64,000 nucleotides of DNA from Rhodospirillales bacterium (GTDB taxonomy: Bacteria > Pseudomonadota > Alphaproteobacteria > Micavibrionales > UBA1664): assembly GCA_023898805.1 (NCBI GenBank), contig CP060260.1, positions 1,798,001-1,862,000 on the forward strand, in the 5' to 3' direction. Under the pieces are notes generated by a model that saw only the letters and a list, made by a program, of their open reading frames with translations, was not told where the DNA came from and searched no databases. Within the stretch, counting starts at the first letter, position 1; each line of letters opens with the position of its first letter. This document shows positions 53,799-62,545 of the stretch, piece by piece. The translations under genes were made by a program, and so were the position numbers.

Positions 53799-55331
53799 TC
53801 AGGCTGCGGCCTCGTCAGCCGCTGCTTCGGCCGCTTCAGCAGCCGCCGCGTCCTCGGCTTCGAACCACTCGGCGCGGGCCGCCATGATGATGCGGTTGGC
53901 TTGCGCCTCGTTCATCTTTTCGCTGCCCAGAATCTCGACCAGTTCGTCCCCGGCCAGATCGGCAAGGTCGTTTTTCGATTTCACGCCGGCTTCCGCCAGC
54001 TTGACGATCGAATCAAAGTCCAGCCCTTCAAAGCCGATGATGTCGTCCGCGATGCCCAGCGATTTTTGCTTGGCTGCGAATTCGCGGGCCTTGGCCTCCA
54101 GCCAGTTTCTGGCGCGGGATTGCAGTTCCGCGGCCACGTCCTCGTCGAACCCTTCGATCGAAACCAGCTCGCCCAGTTCGGATTCCGCCAGTTCCTCGAC
54201 CTTTTTGAAGCCTTCGGCCACCAGCAGATGCGCAATGACGTCGTCGACGTCGAGGGCCTGCATGAACAGGGCGGTGCGGGTTTTGGTTTCCTCGGCCCGG
54301 CGCTCCGATTCTTCGGCCTCGGTCAGGATGTCGATGTCGAGGCCCGTGAGCATCGACGCCAGACGCACATTCTGCCCCCTGCGGCCGATCGCAAGCGAAA
54401 GTTGCTCGTCGGGAACGACGACGTCAATACGCCCTTCTTCCTCGTCCAGCACGACCTTGGCGACTTCCGCCGGGGCCAGCGCGTTGACGATGAAGGTCGC
54501 GATATCCGGCGACCAAGGCACGATGTCGATTTTTTCGCCCTGCAATTCGCCGACCACGGCCTGCACGCGGCTCCCGCGCATCCCCACGCAAGCGCCCACC
54601 GGGTCGATGGAGTTGTCGCGGGTGTACACGGCGATCTTGGCGCGGGAACCCGGGTCACGGGCCACGGCCTTGATCTCGATCACGCCGTCATAGATTTCCG
54701 GCACTTCCTGTTTGAACAGCGCGGCCATGAAACCCGGATGGGTGCGCGACATGAACACTTGCGGCCCGCGCAGTTCCTTGCGCACGTCGTAGATATAGCA
54801 ACGCACGCGGTCGTTCGGCTTGAAATGCTCGCGCGGGATGCATTCGTCGCGGCGCAAGACGGCCTCGCCCTTGCCCATGTCGATGGTCACGTTGCCGTAT
54901 TCGACGCGTTTGACGATGCCTGAAACGATCTCGCCCACGCGGTCCTTGAATTCTTCGTATTGCTGTTCGCGTTCGGCGTCGCGGACTTTCTGGATGATGA
55001 CCTGCTTGGCGGTCTGTGCGGCGATGCGCCCGAAATCGATGGCCGGCAGGTCGTCGATCAACTGGTCGCCGATCTGCACGTCCGGCTTGATGCGCTTGGC
55101 CTGCGGCAGTGTCAGTTCCGCGCCTTCGTTCTCGATGGTCTCGACCACGGTGCGATAACGCTTCATGCTGATCGCGCCGGTCTTGCGGTCGATCGTGGCG
55201 CGAATGTCCTGGTCATAGCCGTATTTTGTACGACCGGCTTTCTGAATCGCTTCCTCCATCGCCTGAATGACGATTTCGCGATCGATGTGCTTGTCACGGG
55301 CGACCGTGTCGGCAACGTGCAGGATTTCCAT
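53799..55331 (-). CDS. nusA: Transcription termination/antitermination factor NusA
   Basis: NusA binds RNA polymerase and nascent RNA and controls pausing. The 510-residue protein has the N-terminal polymerase-binding domain, S1 domain (VGEIVSGIVKRVEYGNVTIDMGKGEAVL), KH1/KH2 (ARDPGSRAKIAVYTRDNSIDPVGACVGMRGSRVQAVV, LSLAIGRRGQNVRLAS) and two acidic repeats with helix-hairpin-helix (AEAGVKSKNDLADLAGDEL), ending in an Ala/Glu tail of 20 residues. It is 6 bp after rimP. A 120-bp gap separates it from infB. Confidence 0.98.
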   Translation of the reverse strand: MEILHVADTVARDKHIDREIVIQAMEEAIQKAGRTKYGYDQDIRATIDRKTGAISMKRYRTVVETIENEGAELTLPQAKRIKPDVQIGDQLIDDLPAIDFGRIAAQTAKQVIIQKVRDAEREQQYEEFKDRVGEIVSGIVKRVEYGNVTIDMGKGEAVLRRDECIPREHFKPNDRVRCYIYDVRKELRGPQVFMSRTHPGFMAALFKQEVPEIYDGVIEIKAVARDPGSRAKIAVYTRDNSIDPVGACVGMRGSRVQAVVGELQGEKIDIVPWSPDIATFIVNALAPAEVAKVVLDEEEGRIDVVVPDEQLSLAIGRRGQNVRLASMLTGLDIDILTEAEESERRAEETKTRTALFMQALDVDDVIAHLLVAEGFKKVEELAESELGELVSIEGFDEDVAAELQSRARNWLEAKAREFAAKQKSLGIADDIIGFEGLDFDSIVKLAEAGVKSKNDLADLAGDELVEILGSEKMNEAQANRIIMAARAEWFEAEDAAAAEAAEAAADEAAA

Positions 55332-55337
55332 TTTTTT

Positions 55338-55904
55338 CTATGCCTCCATAGGGTGTGTGGTAATGACGGGTTTCGGGAACTGCCCTTTTTGAACAGCCCG
55401 GATCAACTCTTCCGAGGCAATAAGGCGGGCCGATGCGATGTCGCCCATCTCAAGCTCGAAATGCCTTTTCTGGTCATCTTCGACCGAAAAACCTTTGTCG
55501 TTCACGGCAAGAATGCGCGCGCGCATACGCTTTTGCCCGTCCGAAAGCGGGCGTTTGAATTCCAGTTTGACCTCATAACCCTGAAACCGCATGAAATCGG
55601 CAAGGGCGGTCAGGGGACGGTCCAGCCCCGGCGAGCCGACCTCAAGGCGATAGGCGCCGCCCATCGGGTTTTCGACGTCCAGCAGGGTCGAAACCTCGCG
55701 GCTGATTTTAGCGCAGGAATCCATGGACAGCGGGCTGCCGTCCAGCGTTTCGACGAACACCTCAAGCGCGTTGCCGGACCCGGCCTGTGACCCGCCGATG
55801 CGCACCTGCACCAGACGGCAGGCATGCGCCGCCGCGACGGGTTCGATGAAATGGGCGAACCTGCCTTCGGGGTCTTGCAATGTCTTTTTTGCTCTGTGGT
55901 CCAT
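55338..55904 (-). CDS. rimP: Ribosome maturation factor RimP
   Basis: RimP helps assemble the 30S 3' domain. The 188-residue protein has the N-terminal domain with ARLVQVRIGG, VFVETLDGSPLSMDSCAKISREVSTLLDVE, NPMGGAYRLEVGSPGLDRPLTALADFMRFQGYEVKLEF, and an SH3-like C-terminal domain. It is the first gene of the rimP-nusA-infB-...-rpsO run. Its ATG at 55904 is about 20 bp after the terminator that closes the MgtC-like gene; a separate promoter for rimP is not obvious. Confidence 0.96.
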   Translation of the reverse strand: MDHRAKKTLQDPEGRFAHFIEPVAAAHACRLVQVRIGGSQAGSGNALEVFVETLDGSPLSMDSCAKISREVSTLLDVENPMGGAYRLEVGSPGLDRPLTALADFMRFQGYEVKLEFKRPLSDGQKRMRARILAVNDKGFSVEDDQKRHFELEMGDIASARLIASEELIRAVQKGQFPKPVITTHPMEA

Positions 55905-55925
55905 GCGGCAAACAAAGTGGCAAAC

Positions 55926-55955
55926 AAAAAAGGCGGGTCTTGTTAGGGACCCACC
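55926..55955 (-). terminator. Intrinsic terminator of the MgtC-like gene, just before rimP
   Basis: GGCGGGTC (55932-55939) pairs with GACCCACC (55948-55955) with one mismatch; on the minus strand CCTTTTTTG follows. It ends only about 22 bp upstream of the rimP ATG, so rimP transcription must either read through it or start within this short stretch. Confidence 0.75.
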
Positions 55956-56023
55956 CGATAAAGTTTTAAACTTTCAGGATGACGGATATGTAGGCCTTTC
56001 TTGCCGTGTTGGCAAGATAATTC

Positions 56024-57367
56024 TTAAACCGGGCTGTTCAGCGAAATCCACAGCGTGATCAGCCCCACTGCCGCCAGCCCGAACAAGGGCAGCAGGAACA
56101 GCGCGCTGCGGTTAAACCCGATATGGCGCGAAATCACCATATATTTTGCGTACAGGCTGCCGATGATGGTGCCGATGATGGCAAGTCCGGCGATCCATGG
56201 ATCGACGCCGCCCCGCTGCATCATCGCCGCGCCGATCGACGATACGGCCGCACCGGAGGAAGCGATACCCGAAAGGAACGACGCGGGGATCAGCGCCTCT
56301 GGCCCAAGGTAGAACTTGATCATGGTCATCGCGATGATCAACCCGGCCAGCGTAAGCGAAAAGCGTAAAATAAAACTCAGCGGCAAGGCGCGTGGCGCCA
56401 GACGCAGGGTTTGTTCCGTATTCGCCTGCGCGGCGAAGACATAGCCGGTGATCGACATGAACAGCACCAGAATGGAGATCAACGGAAATGAGAAAGGCGA
56501 AAACATCTCGCCGCCCACGGTGACGCGCAAAATCAGGATGGCGCGGGCGATCGCACCGGTGCTGGCCGCAGCGAAGGCAAGGAATATCTGGCGGCGGTTA
56601 AGTTCTGCCCCCGCGTCCCGGTCCGCGTTCGAACGCAAAAGCATGGTCATCGTGGCAAGCGAGGACACAAGCCCGCCCAGGAACGACGCGATCAAAAGCG
56701 CGTTTTTCCCGCGCACGTATTTGGTCACGAAATGGGCAGTAAAGCTCATCAGGCTGACCATCACGACCACGTTCCACAGCGACGAGAAACTGACGTAGCG
56801 ATACGTCACCTCGGCCATCCCGTCCGCGAAATCGATCAGGGGAATGGGCAGTTTCGCCTCGCCGGGGATCAGCGGCGTAATGCTGATCGCGATGCCGATC
56901 AGGATGGCAAAGTCGATGACCTCGGCCTTGTCGATGGTGCTGACGAATTGATAAAAGCGCACCTTCATGCCCAAAACCAGCAACACCACGAACACGATGG
57001 TGGCGATGGTCCAGTAAGGTGCCCCGAAATTCGGCAACCCCGCGACCATGAAGGTAAAGGGCAGGGCCAAAAGCGTGGTCATGCCGATGGTGCGCTCCTC
57101 GACCTGCAGGTTGCGGATGACGAACACGGCCACGGTAAACAGGATGACGGTAACGAAGGATCCCATCCACGCGAACGGGGCTTCCTCGTAATACAGGCTG
57201 GCGACGAAGGACAGCGCCGCGACCAAGATGAAGTCGCGCAAGCCCGCCATTTTCCAGTCTTCGCGGTTGTTGACCGTGCGCTCGATCCCGATCGTCAGGC
57301 CGACCCCGATCGACAACAGGAAATTGATCAGCAGATGCGCGAACGGCGCGGTGGTCATATCGATCAT
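56024..57367 (-). CDS. MgtC/SapB family membrane protein with DUF4010 domain
   Basis: The 447-residue protein is a multi-spanning membrane protein. The first 150 residues have the MgtC/SapB fold with LLINFLLSIGVGLTIGIERTVNN and AGLRDFILVAALSF; the rest (DUF4010) has five or six more helices ending AGLAIIGTIIGSLYAKYMVISRHIG. The transport substrate is unknown; some family members are linked to magnesium homeostasis or virulence. ATG 57367 has GGGGGAA upstream. It lies between trmB and rimP and has its own terminator, so it interrupts the conserved block. Confidence 0.92.
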   Translation of the reverse strand: MIDMTTAPFAHLLINFLLSIGVGLTIGIERTVNNREDWKMAGLRDFILVAALSFVASLYYEEAPFAWMGSFVTVILFTVAVFVIRNLQVEERTIGMTTLLALPFTFMVAGLPNFGAPYWTIATIVFVVLLVLGMKVRFYQFVSTIDKAEVIDFAILIGIAISITPLIPGEAKLPIPLIDFADGMAEVTYRYVSFSSLWNVVVMVSLMSFTAHFVTKYVRGKNALLIASFLGGLVSSLATMTMLLRSNADRDAGAELNRRQIFLAFAAASTGAIARAILILRVTVGGEMFSPFSFPLISILVLFMSITGYVFAAQANTEQTLRLAPRALPLSFILRFSLTLAGLIIAMTMIKFYLGPEALIPASFLSGIASSGAAVSSIGAAMMQRGGVDPWIAGLAIIGTIIGSLYAKYMVISRHIGFNRSALFLLPLFGLAAVGLITLWISLNSPV

Positions 57368-57403
57368 GCTTCCCCCGAAATGGACATACAAACCACAAGG
57401 GTA

Positions 57404-58075
57404 TCAGATTTTGCGGCAGGTCAAATAGACTTGGCGACGGCCCGCATCGCGGCCCTTGCCTTCGTACCGCGTCGGCAGCCAGCCTTCGGGCGGCGTATGG
57501 CTGGCGCTGCCCTGAAAAGCGGGGTGGGCGTCGGCGTGCGCGCCCATCCATTCCGCCAGCGCCGCGTGGTCGGTGGTCATGGTCAGGACGCCGCCGGGTT
57601 TGAGAATGCGGGCGAGGGCGCTTAAAGATTCCTGTTGGATGAAGCGCCGCTTGGCATGGCGCTTTTTGGGCCATGGGTCCGGATTAAGCAGATAGATGCG
57701 GTCGATGGACACATCGGGCAGCGCGTCGATCAGCGGTTGCGCGACATCGTTCCAGATACGCAGATTGGAAAGATCGTCTTCCGCGACCAGCTTGCACAGG
57801 TTTGAAACGCCATTGATGAACGGCTCGCAACCGATGAACCCGATATCGGGATGCGCCCGGTGCCACGCCGCCAGCGCGTCGCCGTTGCCGAACCCGATTT
57901 CCAGCCATGTTTCCCTGAAACCTGAAACGCTCTCATCCCCTCGGCGCAGGCCGGAATCCAGTTGATCATGCGTGATCTGGATTTTCGGCAGGACCGCATC
58001 CATGGCGTCTTGCCGCCCGGCCCTGATGGGCCGGGCCTTGCGCCGTCCGTGGAACAGGGTCCGTTCGCGGGTCAA
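57404..58075 (-). CDS. trmB: tRNA (guanine-46-N7)-methyltransferase TrmB, with palindromic repeat insertion
   Basis: TrmB methylates guanine 46 of tRNA with SAM. The 223-residue protein has HGRRKARPIRAGRQ at its start, WLEIGFGNGDALAAWH (SAM site), IGCEPFINGVSNL, LLNPDPWPKKRHAKRRFIQ and TDHAALAEWM. The TTG at 58075 is chosen: it overlaps the metK stop (TTGA) and gives the family N-terminus. Residues 39-54 (LDSGLRRGDESVSGFR; 57914-57961) are not found in ordinary TrmB as I know it and match the translation of an interspersed palindromic repeat. The frame is intact. Confidence 0.94.
   Translation of the reverse strand: MTRERTLFHGRRKARPIRAGRQDAMDAVLPKIQITHDQLDSGLRRGDESVSGFRETWLEIGFGNGDALAAWHRAHPDIGFIGCEPFINGVSNLCKLVAEDDLSNLRIWNDVAQPLIDALPDVSIDRIYLLNPDPWPKKRHAKRRFIQQESLSALARILKPGGVLTMTTDHAALAEWMGAHADAHPAFQGSASHTPPEGWLPTRYEGKGRDAGRRQVYLTCRKI
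57914..57961 (-). repeat. Palindromic repeat in frame within trmB
   Basis: On the minus strand it reads CTGGATTCCGGCCTGCGCCG followed by AGGGGATGAGAG. TCCGGC and GCC(G)GA arms around CTGC form an imperfect hairpin. Related words (GGATTCC...GGAATGA) are a widespread interspersed repeat in proteobacterial genomes. Here it encodes the peptide DSGLRRGDES between the N-terminal arm and the SAM-binding strand of TrmB, as Rickettsia palindromic elements do in other genes. Confidence 0.6.
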
Positions 58076-59289
58076 AGCGCCTTTTTCAAGGCTTCGACCA
58101 GATCCGTCTTTTCCCACGAGAAACTGCCGTCCGCTTCCGGTTGACGGCCGAAATGCCCGTAAGACGACGTCTTTTTGTAAATAGGACGGTTGAGGGCCAA
58201 GTGCGTACGGATACCGCGGGGCGAAAGGTCCATGGTCTTGCCAATGGCCGCGACCAGTGCCTGTTCGTCGACCTCGCCCGTGCCGTGCGTATTGACGTAA
58301 ATCGACAGTGGCTTGGACACGCCGATCGCATAGGACAGTTGGATGGTGCAGCGGTCGGCGAACCCGGCGGCGACGATATTCTTGGCCAGATAGCGCGCGG
58401 CATAGGCGGCCGAACGATCGACCTTTGTGGGATCCTTGCCCGAAAACGCGCCGCCGCCGTGCGGTGCGGCGCCGCCATAAGTGTCGACGATGATCTTGCG
58501 CCCGGTCAGGCCGCAATCCCCGTCAGGCCCGCCGATGACAAAGCGTCCGGTCGGGTTGACGTAGAATTCCGCCTCGTCGCACATGAACCCTTCGGGCAGG
58601 ACTTCCATCACGTAAGGACGCACGATTTCGCGCACGTCGCTTTGCGACAGGTTTTCGGCATGCTGGGTCGAAACGACGACCGAGGTCGCGCGCACCGGTT
58701 TCCCGTCGCGGTATTCAAGACTGACTTGCGATTTTGCGTCGGGACCAAGCTTGTCCTGAAGTTTCCCGTTATGCCGGTCTTCGGCCATGCGGCGCAGGAT
58801 CTTGTGCGAATACAGGATCGGGGCGGGCATCAGTTCGTCGGTTTCGCGGCAGGCGTACCCGAACATGATGCCCTGGTCGCCGGCGCCTTCGTCCTTGTTG
58901 CCCGCGGCGTCGACGCCTTGTGCGATGTCCGCCGACTGCTGGTGCAGCAGGCATTGCACGTTCATCGTCTTCCAGTGGAAGCCCTTTTGTTCGTACCCGA
59001 TTTCGCGTACGGCTTCGCGCGCGGTTTCTATAATTTTTTCAGCTGTGATGGTGGCGGGGCCGCGGCATTCGCCGGCGATGATCAGCGTGTCGGTGGTGGC
59101 CAGCGTTTCGCACGCAACGCGCGCTTGCGGGTCGGCGGCCAGAAACAGGTCGACCACGGCATCGGATACACGGTCACAGACTTTGTCGGGGTGGCCTTCT
59201 GCGACGGATTCCGAGGCGAAGGTGTAATCTTTCAGTTCGCAGCTTTGCTGCATGGGCTGGTCATTCATGATTTTAGGCTGAGCCATCAT
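58072..59289 (-). CDS. metK: S-adenosylmethionine synthetase
   Basis: MetK makes SAM from methionine and ATP. The 405-residue protein has YTFASESVAEGHPDKVCDRVSDAVVD, GAGDQGIMFGYACRET, GPDGDCGLTGRKIIVDTYGG and the P-loop-like GGGAFSGKDPTKVDRSAAYAAR. ATG 59289 (MMAQPKIMN) follows AAGAAGAG at six bases. Its stop overlaps the trmB TTG start by 4 bp. A possible promoter (TTGACC, 17 bp, TCTGGT on the minus strand near 59359-59331) and a GACC-type stem-loop precede it; I could not recognise a known SAM riboswitch. Confidence 0.98.
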   Translation of the reverse strand: MMAQPKIMNDQPMQQSCELKDYTFASESVAEGHPDKVCDRVSDAVVDLFLAADPQARVACETLATTDTLIIAGECRGPATITAEKIIETAREAVREIGYEQKGFHWKTMNVQCLLHQQSADIAQGVDAAGNKDEGAGDQGIMFGYACRETDELMPAPILYSHKILRRMAEDRHNGKLQDKLGPDAKSQVSLEYRDGKPVRATSVVVSTQHAENLSQSDVREIVRPYVMEVLPEGFMCDEAEFYVNPTGRFVIGGPDGDCGLTGRKIIVDTYGGAAPHGGGAFSGKDPTKVDRSAAYAARYLAKNIVAAGFADRCTIQLSYAIGVSKPLSIYVNTHGTGEVDEQALVAAIGKTMDLSPRGIRTHLALNRPIYKKTSSYGHFGRQPEADGSFSWEKTDLVEALKKAL

Positions 59290-59363
59290 GGTGCACTCTT
59301 CTTTGCAGGTTTCAGGATATCTAAGCCCGGTCACCAGACCAGTTTTGAAAAGCGGGGTCAAGC

Positions 59364-59396
59364 AAAACCGCCGCAGTATGTGCCGGGAAGCGGCGG
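59364..59396 (-). terminator. Terminator after the XRE-family gene
   Basis: CCGCCGC (59368-59374) pairs perfectly with GCGGCGG (59390-59396) and is followed on the minus strand by TTTT. It lies between the regulator stop (59406) and metK. Confidence 0.65.
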
Positions 59397-59405
59397 GCAG
59401 GGGGG

Positions 59406-59849
59406 TTATTTTTTCGCGGACGTGCTTTGCTCGGCCATCTGGCGGACCAGTTTCTGTACGCTCTTGCGCAGCGCTTCATCCTTGATTTTGTAATAGTATT
59501 TTAAAAGCTGCGTGCTTTCTTTTTTCAGGATCGGATCATCATCAAGGCTGGCCTGCGACACATCGGAAACGGCAAGCGCCCGCGGCGTCTTTTCCCCGAT
59601 ATCGCCCAGCCCGGCATAGAAATAGCTGATCGGTACGTTCAGTACGCGGGAAAAATCGACCAGCCGCGCGGCGCTGATCTTGTTGGTGCCGTGCTCGTAT
59701 TTCTGGATCTGCTGGAAGGTCATGCCGACGGCCTCGCCCAGCGTTTGCTGCGAGTATCCTAAAAACGTCCGCCGTTGGCGCAGACGGGAACCAAAGACCT
59801 TGTCCCGGGTGCCTGCGCTTTCTTTGGTTTTTCTCATGCTCTTAATCAT
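59406..59849 (-). CDS. XRE-family helix-turn-helix regulator
   Basis: The 147-residue protein has an XRE/Cro domain in about residues 18-76: RLRQRRTFLGYSQQTLGEAVGMTFQQIQKYEHGTNKISAARLVDFSRVLNVPISYFY, the typical alphaproteobacterial form found beside metK or lnt. The C-terminal part is a helical KESTQLLKYYYKIKDEALRKSVQKLVRQM segment. Target genes are unknown. ATG 59849 is given; ATG 59837 is also possible. It follows lnt by 110 bp of A/T-rich sequence, and a terminator follows it. Confidence 0.92.
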   Translation of the reverse strand: MIKSMRKTKESAGTRDKVFGSRLRQRRTFLGYSQQTLGEAVGMTFQQIQKYEHGTNKISAARLVDFSRVLNVPISYFYAGLGDIGEKTPRALAVSDVSQASLDDDPILKKESTQLLKYYYKIKDEALRKSVQKLVRQMAEQSTSAKK

Positions 59850-59959
59850 CAGCTATTCACGTAATAAAAGAATTTGAATCATACCCTACACCCATACAGG
59901 CCGGGTTTTCTACATACAAGTGCGTGAAATGTGAAAATATGGAAATTTTGTGGCGCTTG

Positions 59960-61564
59960 TCAACTATTCGTTGAATCGTTTCGCAAGCGCAGAAAAGCGG
60001 CAACGATCAATCCTGCCGCAAGAAGGGCAAAAAACGGCGTTTCCCCCCAATATGTATATAAGGTGCCGCCTTTTATATAATCCGGAAGCGCTAGGGCGAT
60101 ATACCCCGCGTGGTTGAAGGCAACGGACCTTAAAACCCGTCCATACGGACCGATGACCGCCGAAATGCCTGTGGTGGCGCTACGAATCACGGGCTTGCCC
60201 TGTTCGACCGCGCGGAAACGGGTCATCGCCAGATGCTGGTACGGCCCGGCGGTGTCGCCATACCACCCGTCATTGGACGTGTTGACCAGCCATTGTGCGC
60301 CCTCGCTTTTGCCGTACCACGGAAAGATCGCCTCGAAACAGATCATCGGCGCGACCGGCGGCACGACCGGGGATTGCAGCACCTTCGGCCCGGTGCCCCA
60401 TTTGAATCCGGCAAAACCGACAATCGGTTTCATGTGCAGGGTCTGTTCAAGCGGGATGTATTCCCCGAACGGCACCAGATGGTGCTTGTTATAGACGTCG
60501 TCCAGATTGAGCTTGCCGCCCACCAGCGAAATATCGCCCACCGAGTTGTAGTAATTCGGCTGGTTGAGTGAATCGGTCCCGTCCTCGCGCCACAGCCCGG
60601 TGACCATCGCCGCGCGATAGGGATGTCCGCGCAGCGTTTCGACCAGCAGTTTCGGCACCTCCGGCACGCCCATGACCATCTGTTCGTCCAGCGCGGTTTC
60701 CGGCCATACCACCGCCACGTCCATGAAGGGAGGTTGATGCTGGTCAAGCTCGCTCAGGCCGTCGCGGGTCAGGTCGATATGCGTTTTGAAATGCTCGACC
60801 GCGTCTTCGGGGCGCCATTTTTCGTCAGGCGTGATGTTGGGCTGGACGATGACCACGGCCGTATCCTCGCGCGGCGTAGCTGGATGTTCCGCCAGCCGCC
60901 ACGCACCCCAGGCGAAGGAAGCGGCGAAACTGCCGATCCCGATGACGGCGATGACAACCTGCCGCCGCCGCGACGGGCGCGCCAGCCACAAAAGGGCGGG
61001 CAATGCCATCCACAGGCTGGTCATGAAGGTCACGTAATACGCGCCGCCGATCGCCGCGCTTTGCATCAGCGCGGGCACGTCCGCCCACATATAGCCGAAC
61101 AGGTTCCACGGAAAACCGCTCAGGTTGAACGCGCGGCCGTATTCCGCCGCCATCAGAAGGGTAAGCGTGGCGACGGCGCGTGCAAGGCCACCCGGCGGGG
61201 TGAGCCGCACCGCAAGCCAGCCCGCGACGAACCACAGCAGCGATAAAAGCACCGGCAGGCCGAGAATGGAAAACCCAAGCGCCCACCAATACTGACGGAT
61301 GTCCATCATCAGCGCGTTGACGATCCACCACAGCCCGAAGGTGAAAAAACCCATGCCGAAAAAAAAGGTCGTCCACGCCCCGCGCCACGGGCTGGTGATC
61401 CGTGCCATCGCAAGGACATACACGCACAGCGCCAGCATCATCAGCGGCCAGATATAAAACGGCGCCATGGCATAGGCCGCCATTGCGCCGGCGACGGTCA
61501 CGGACAGTTTGGGGTGATTCAATATCCAGTCCGCCGCGCGGACAAGGCGGGGCGGAACGTTCAT
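59960..61564 (-). CDS. lnt: Apolipoprotein N-acyltransferase
   Basis: Lnt adds the third acyl chain to lipoproteins in the inner membrane. The 534-residue protein has about seven N-terminal membrane helices followed by the periplasmic nitrilase-fold domain with the catalytic triad Glu (VVWPETALDEQ), Lys (NKHHLVPFGEYIPLEQ) and Cys (APMICFEAIFP), then WLVNTSNDGWYGDTAGPYQHLAMTRFRAVEQGKPVIR and a C-terminal membrane helix. Its start overlaps the corC stop (ATGA). Confidence 0.98.
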   Translation of the reverse strand: MNVPPRLVRAADWILNHPKLSVTVAGAMAAYAMAPFYIWPLMMLALCVYVLAMARITSPWRGAWTTFFFGMGFFTFGLWWIVNALMMDIRQYWWALGFSILGLPVLLSLLWFVAGWLAVRLTPPGGLARAVATLTLLMAAEYGRAFNLSGFPWNLFGYMWADVPALMQSAAIGGAYYVTFMTSLWMALPALLWLARPSRRRQVVIAVIGIGSFAASFAWGAWRLAEHPATPREDTAVVIVQPNITPDEKWRPEDAVEHFKTHIDLTRDGLSELDQHQPPFMDVAVVWPETALDEQMVMGVPEVPKLLVETLRGHPYRAAMVTGLWREDGTDSLNQPNYYNSVGDISLVGGKLNLDDVYNKHHLVPFGEYIPLEQTLHMKPIVGFAGFKWGTGPKVLQSPVVPPVAPMICFEAIFPWYGKSEGAQWLVNTSNDGWYGDTAGPYQHLAMTRFRAVEQGKPVIRSATTGISAVIGPYGRVLRSVAFNHAGYIALALPDYIKGGTLYTYWGETPFFALLAAGLIVAAFLRLRNDSTNS

Positions 61565-62538
61565 GCGCGCGCCTTTTCCGGTTCGCTTGTCGTCATAGCG
61601 ACATGGCGGATGCGCAGGCGGTGGATGCGCCGCGGATCGGCGTCCAACACCTCGAATTCCAGGCCGGCGGGATGGGTCAGTACCTCGCCGCGCGCGGGCA
61701 CGCGGCCGGCCAGCTTGGCCACCAGCCCGGCCAGCGTGTCGATATGTTCGCGCTCGTCCTCCGAAAGGACGCGGCCGAAACGCTGCTCGAAGGTTTCAAG
61801 GTCAACGCGCCCGTCGGCGATGATGCTGCCGTCGGATTTTTCCATCAATTCGCCGTCGTCCTCGCCGGTGTAATATTCGTCGTCGATTTCGCCGACGATG
61901 GTTTCGACGATGTCATTGATGGTGACCAGCCCGTCGATGCCGCCGTATTCGTCGACCACCAGCGCCATATGGCGGCGCTGCTGCTTCATCATCAGCAACA
62001 GGTCCAGCACCGGCATGGCGGGCGAGATGACGGGCACGTCGCGCACCATCTCGGCGATGACCATGGGTTCGCCAGTCATGGTTTTGGACAGGATGTCCTT
62101 GATGTGGACCGTGCCGATGACGTCGTCCAGCGTATCGCGGTAAACCGGCAGGCGTGAAAACTGGCGTTGTGAAAGCAGCGCAAGCACGTCCTCCGCCGGC
62201 GTATTGACCTCGATCCCCACGATGTCGGCGCGCGGCACCATGACGTCGAAGGCGCGCATGTCCTTGAGCTTGAGGACGTTGGAGATCAGCAGCCTTTGGT
62301 GCAGGGCGGTTTTTTCCGCCTCGGCGTCGATATGGTCCTCGGAAATGACTTCGGCGATCGCTTCCTTGAACGCGCGGTCCTTCTGCGACCCGAACAGGAA
62401 GCGCATCATACGCATGAAAAAGCCGGTATCCGGCGTATGCTGCTGGACGCGAGGGACGGGCAGGGCCGGCTGTGCCCGTGCCTTATGCGCGTCTTCGCCG
62501 CTTTCCCCAGCGGCCGAAACGGTATCGTGTGAATCCAT
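61561..62538 (-). CDS. corC: CBS-domain hemolysin-like protein (CorC/HlyC family)
   Basis: The 325-residue soluble protein of the CorC/YbeX type has an N-terminal variable region, two CBS domains (VMVPRADIVGIEVNTPAEDVLALLSQRQFSRLPVYRDTLDDVIGTVHIKDIL and its repeat with MALVVDEYGGIDGLVTINDIVETIVGEI), then the CorC_HlyC C-terminal domain (DGRVDLETFEQRFG...). The role in magnesium/cobalt efflux or membrane maintenance is inferred from family. It lies 7 bp after ybeY and overlaps lnt by 4 bp. Confidence 0.96.
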   Translation of the reverse strand: MDSHDTVSAAGESGEDAHKARAQPALPVPRVQQHTPDTGFFMRMMRFLFGSQKDRAFKEAIAEVISEDHIDAEAEKTALHQRLLISNVLKLKDMRAFDVMVPRADIVGIEVNTPAEDVLALLSQRQFSRLPVYRDTLDDVIGTVHIKDILSKTMTGEPMVIAEMVRDVPVISPAMPVLDLLLMMKQQRRHMALVVDEYGGIDGLVTINDIVETIVGEIDDEYYTGEDDGELMEKSDGSIIADGRVDLETFEQRFGRVLSEDEREHIDTLAGLVAKLAGRVPARGEVLTHPAGLEFEVLDADPRRIHRLRIRHVAMTTSEPEKARA

Positions 62539-62545
62539 GACGGCC

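Noticed and set aside
57404..58516. Extension of the TrmB frame upstream into metK up to 58516
   Set aside because: It overlaps the metK coding region in another frame; the TTG at 58075 gives the family N-terminus and a 4-bp coupling overlap.
59290..59405. A SAM-binding riboswitch in the metK leader
   Set aside because: There is a CTGGTC-TGGT-GACCGG stem-loop, but I could not match the SAM-II, SAM/SAH or SAM-V consensus. A covariance search with Rfam SAM models would decide; a hit above threshold would reverse this.
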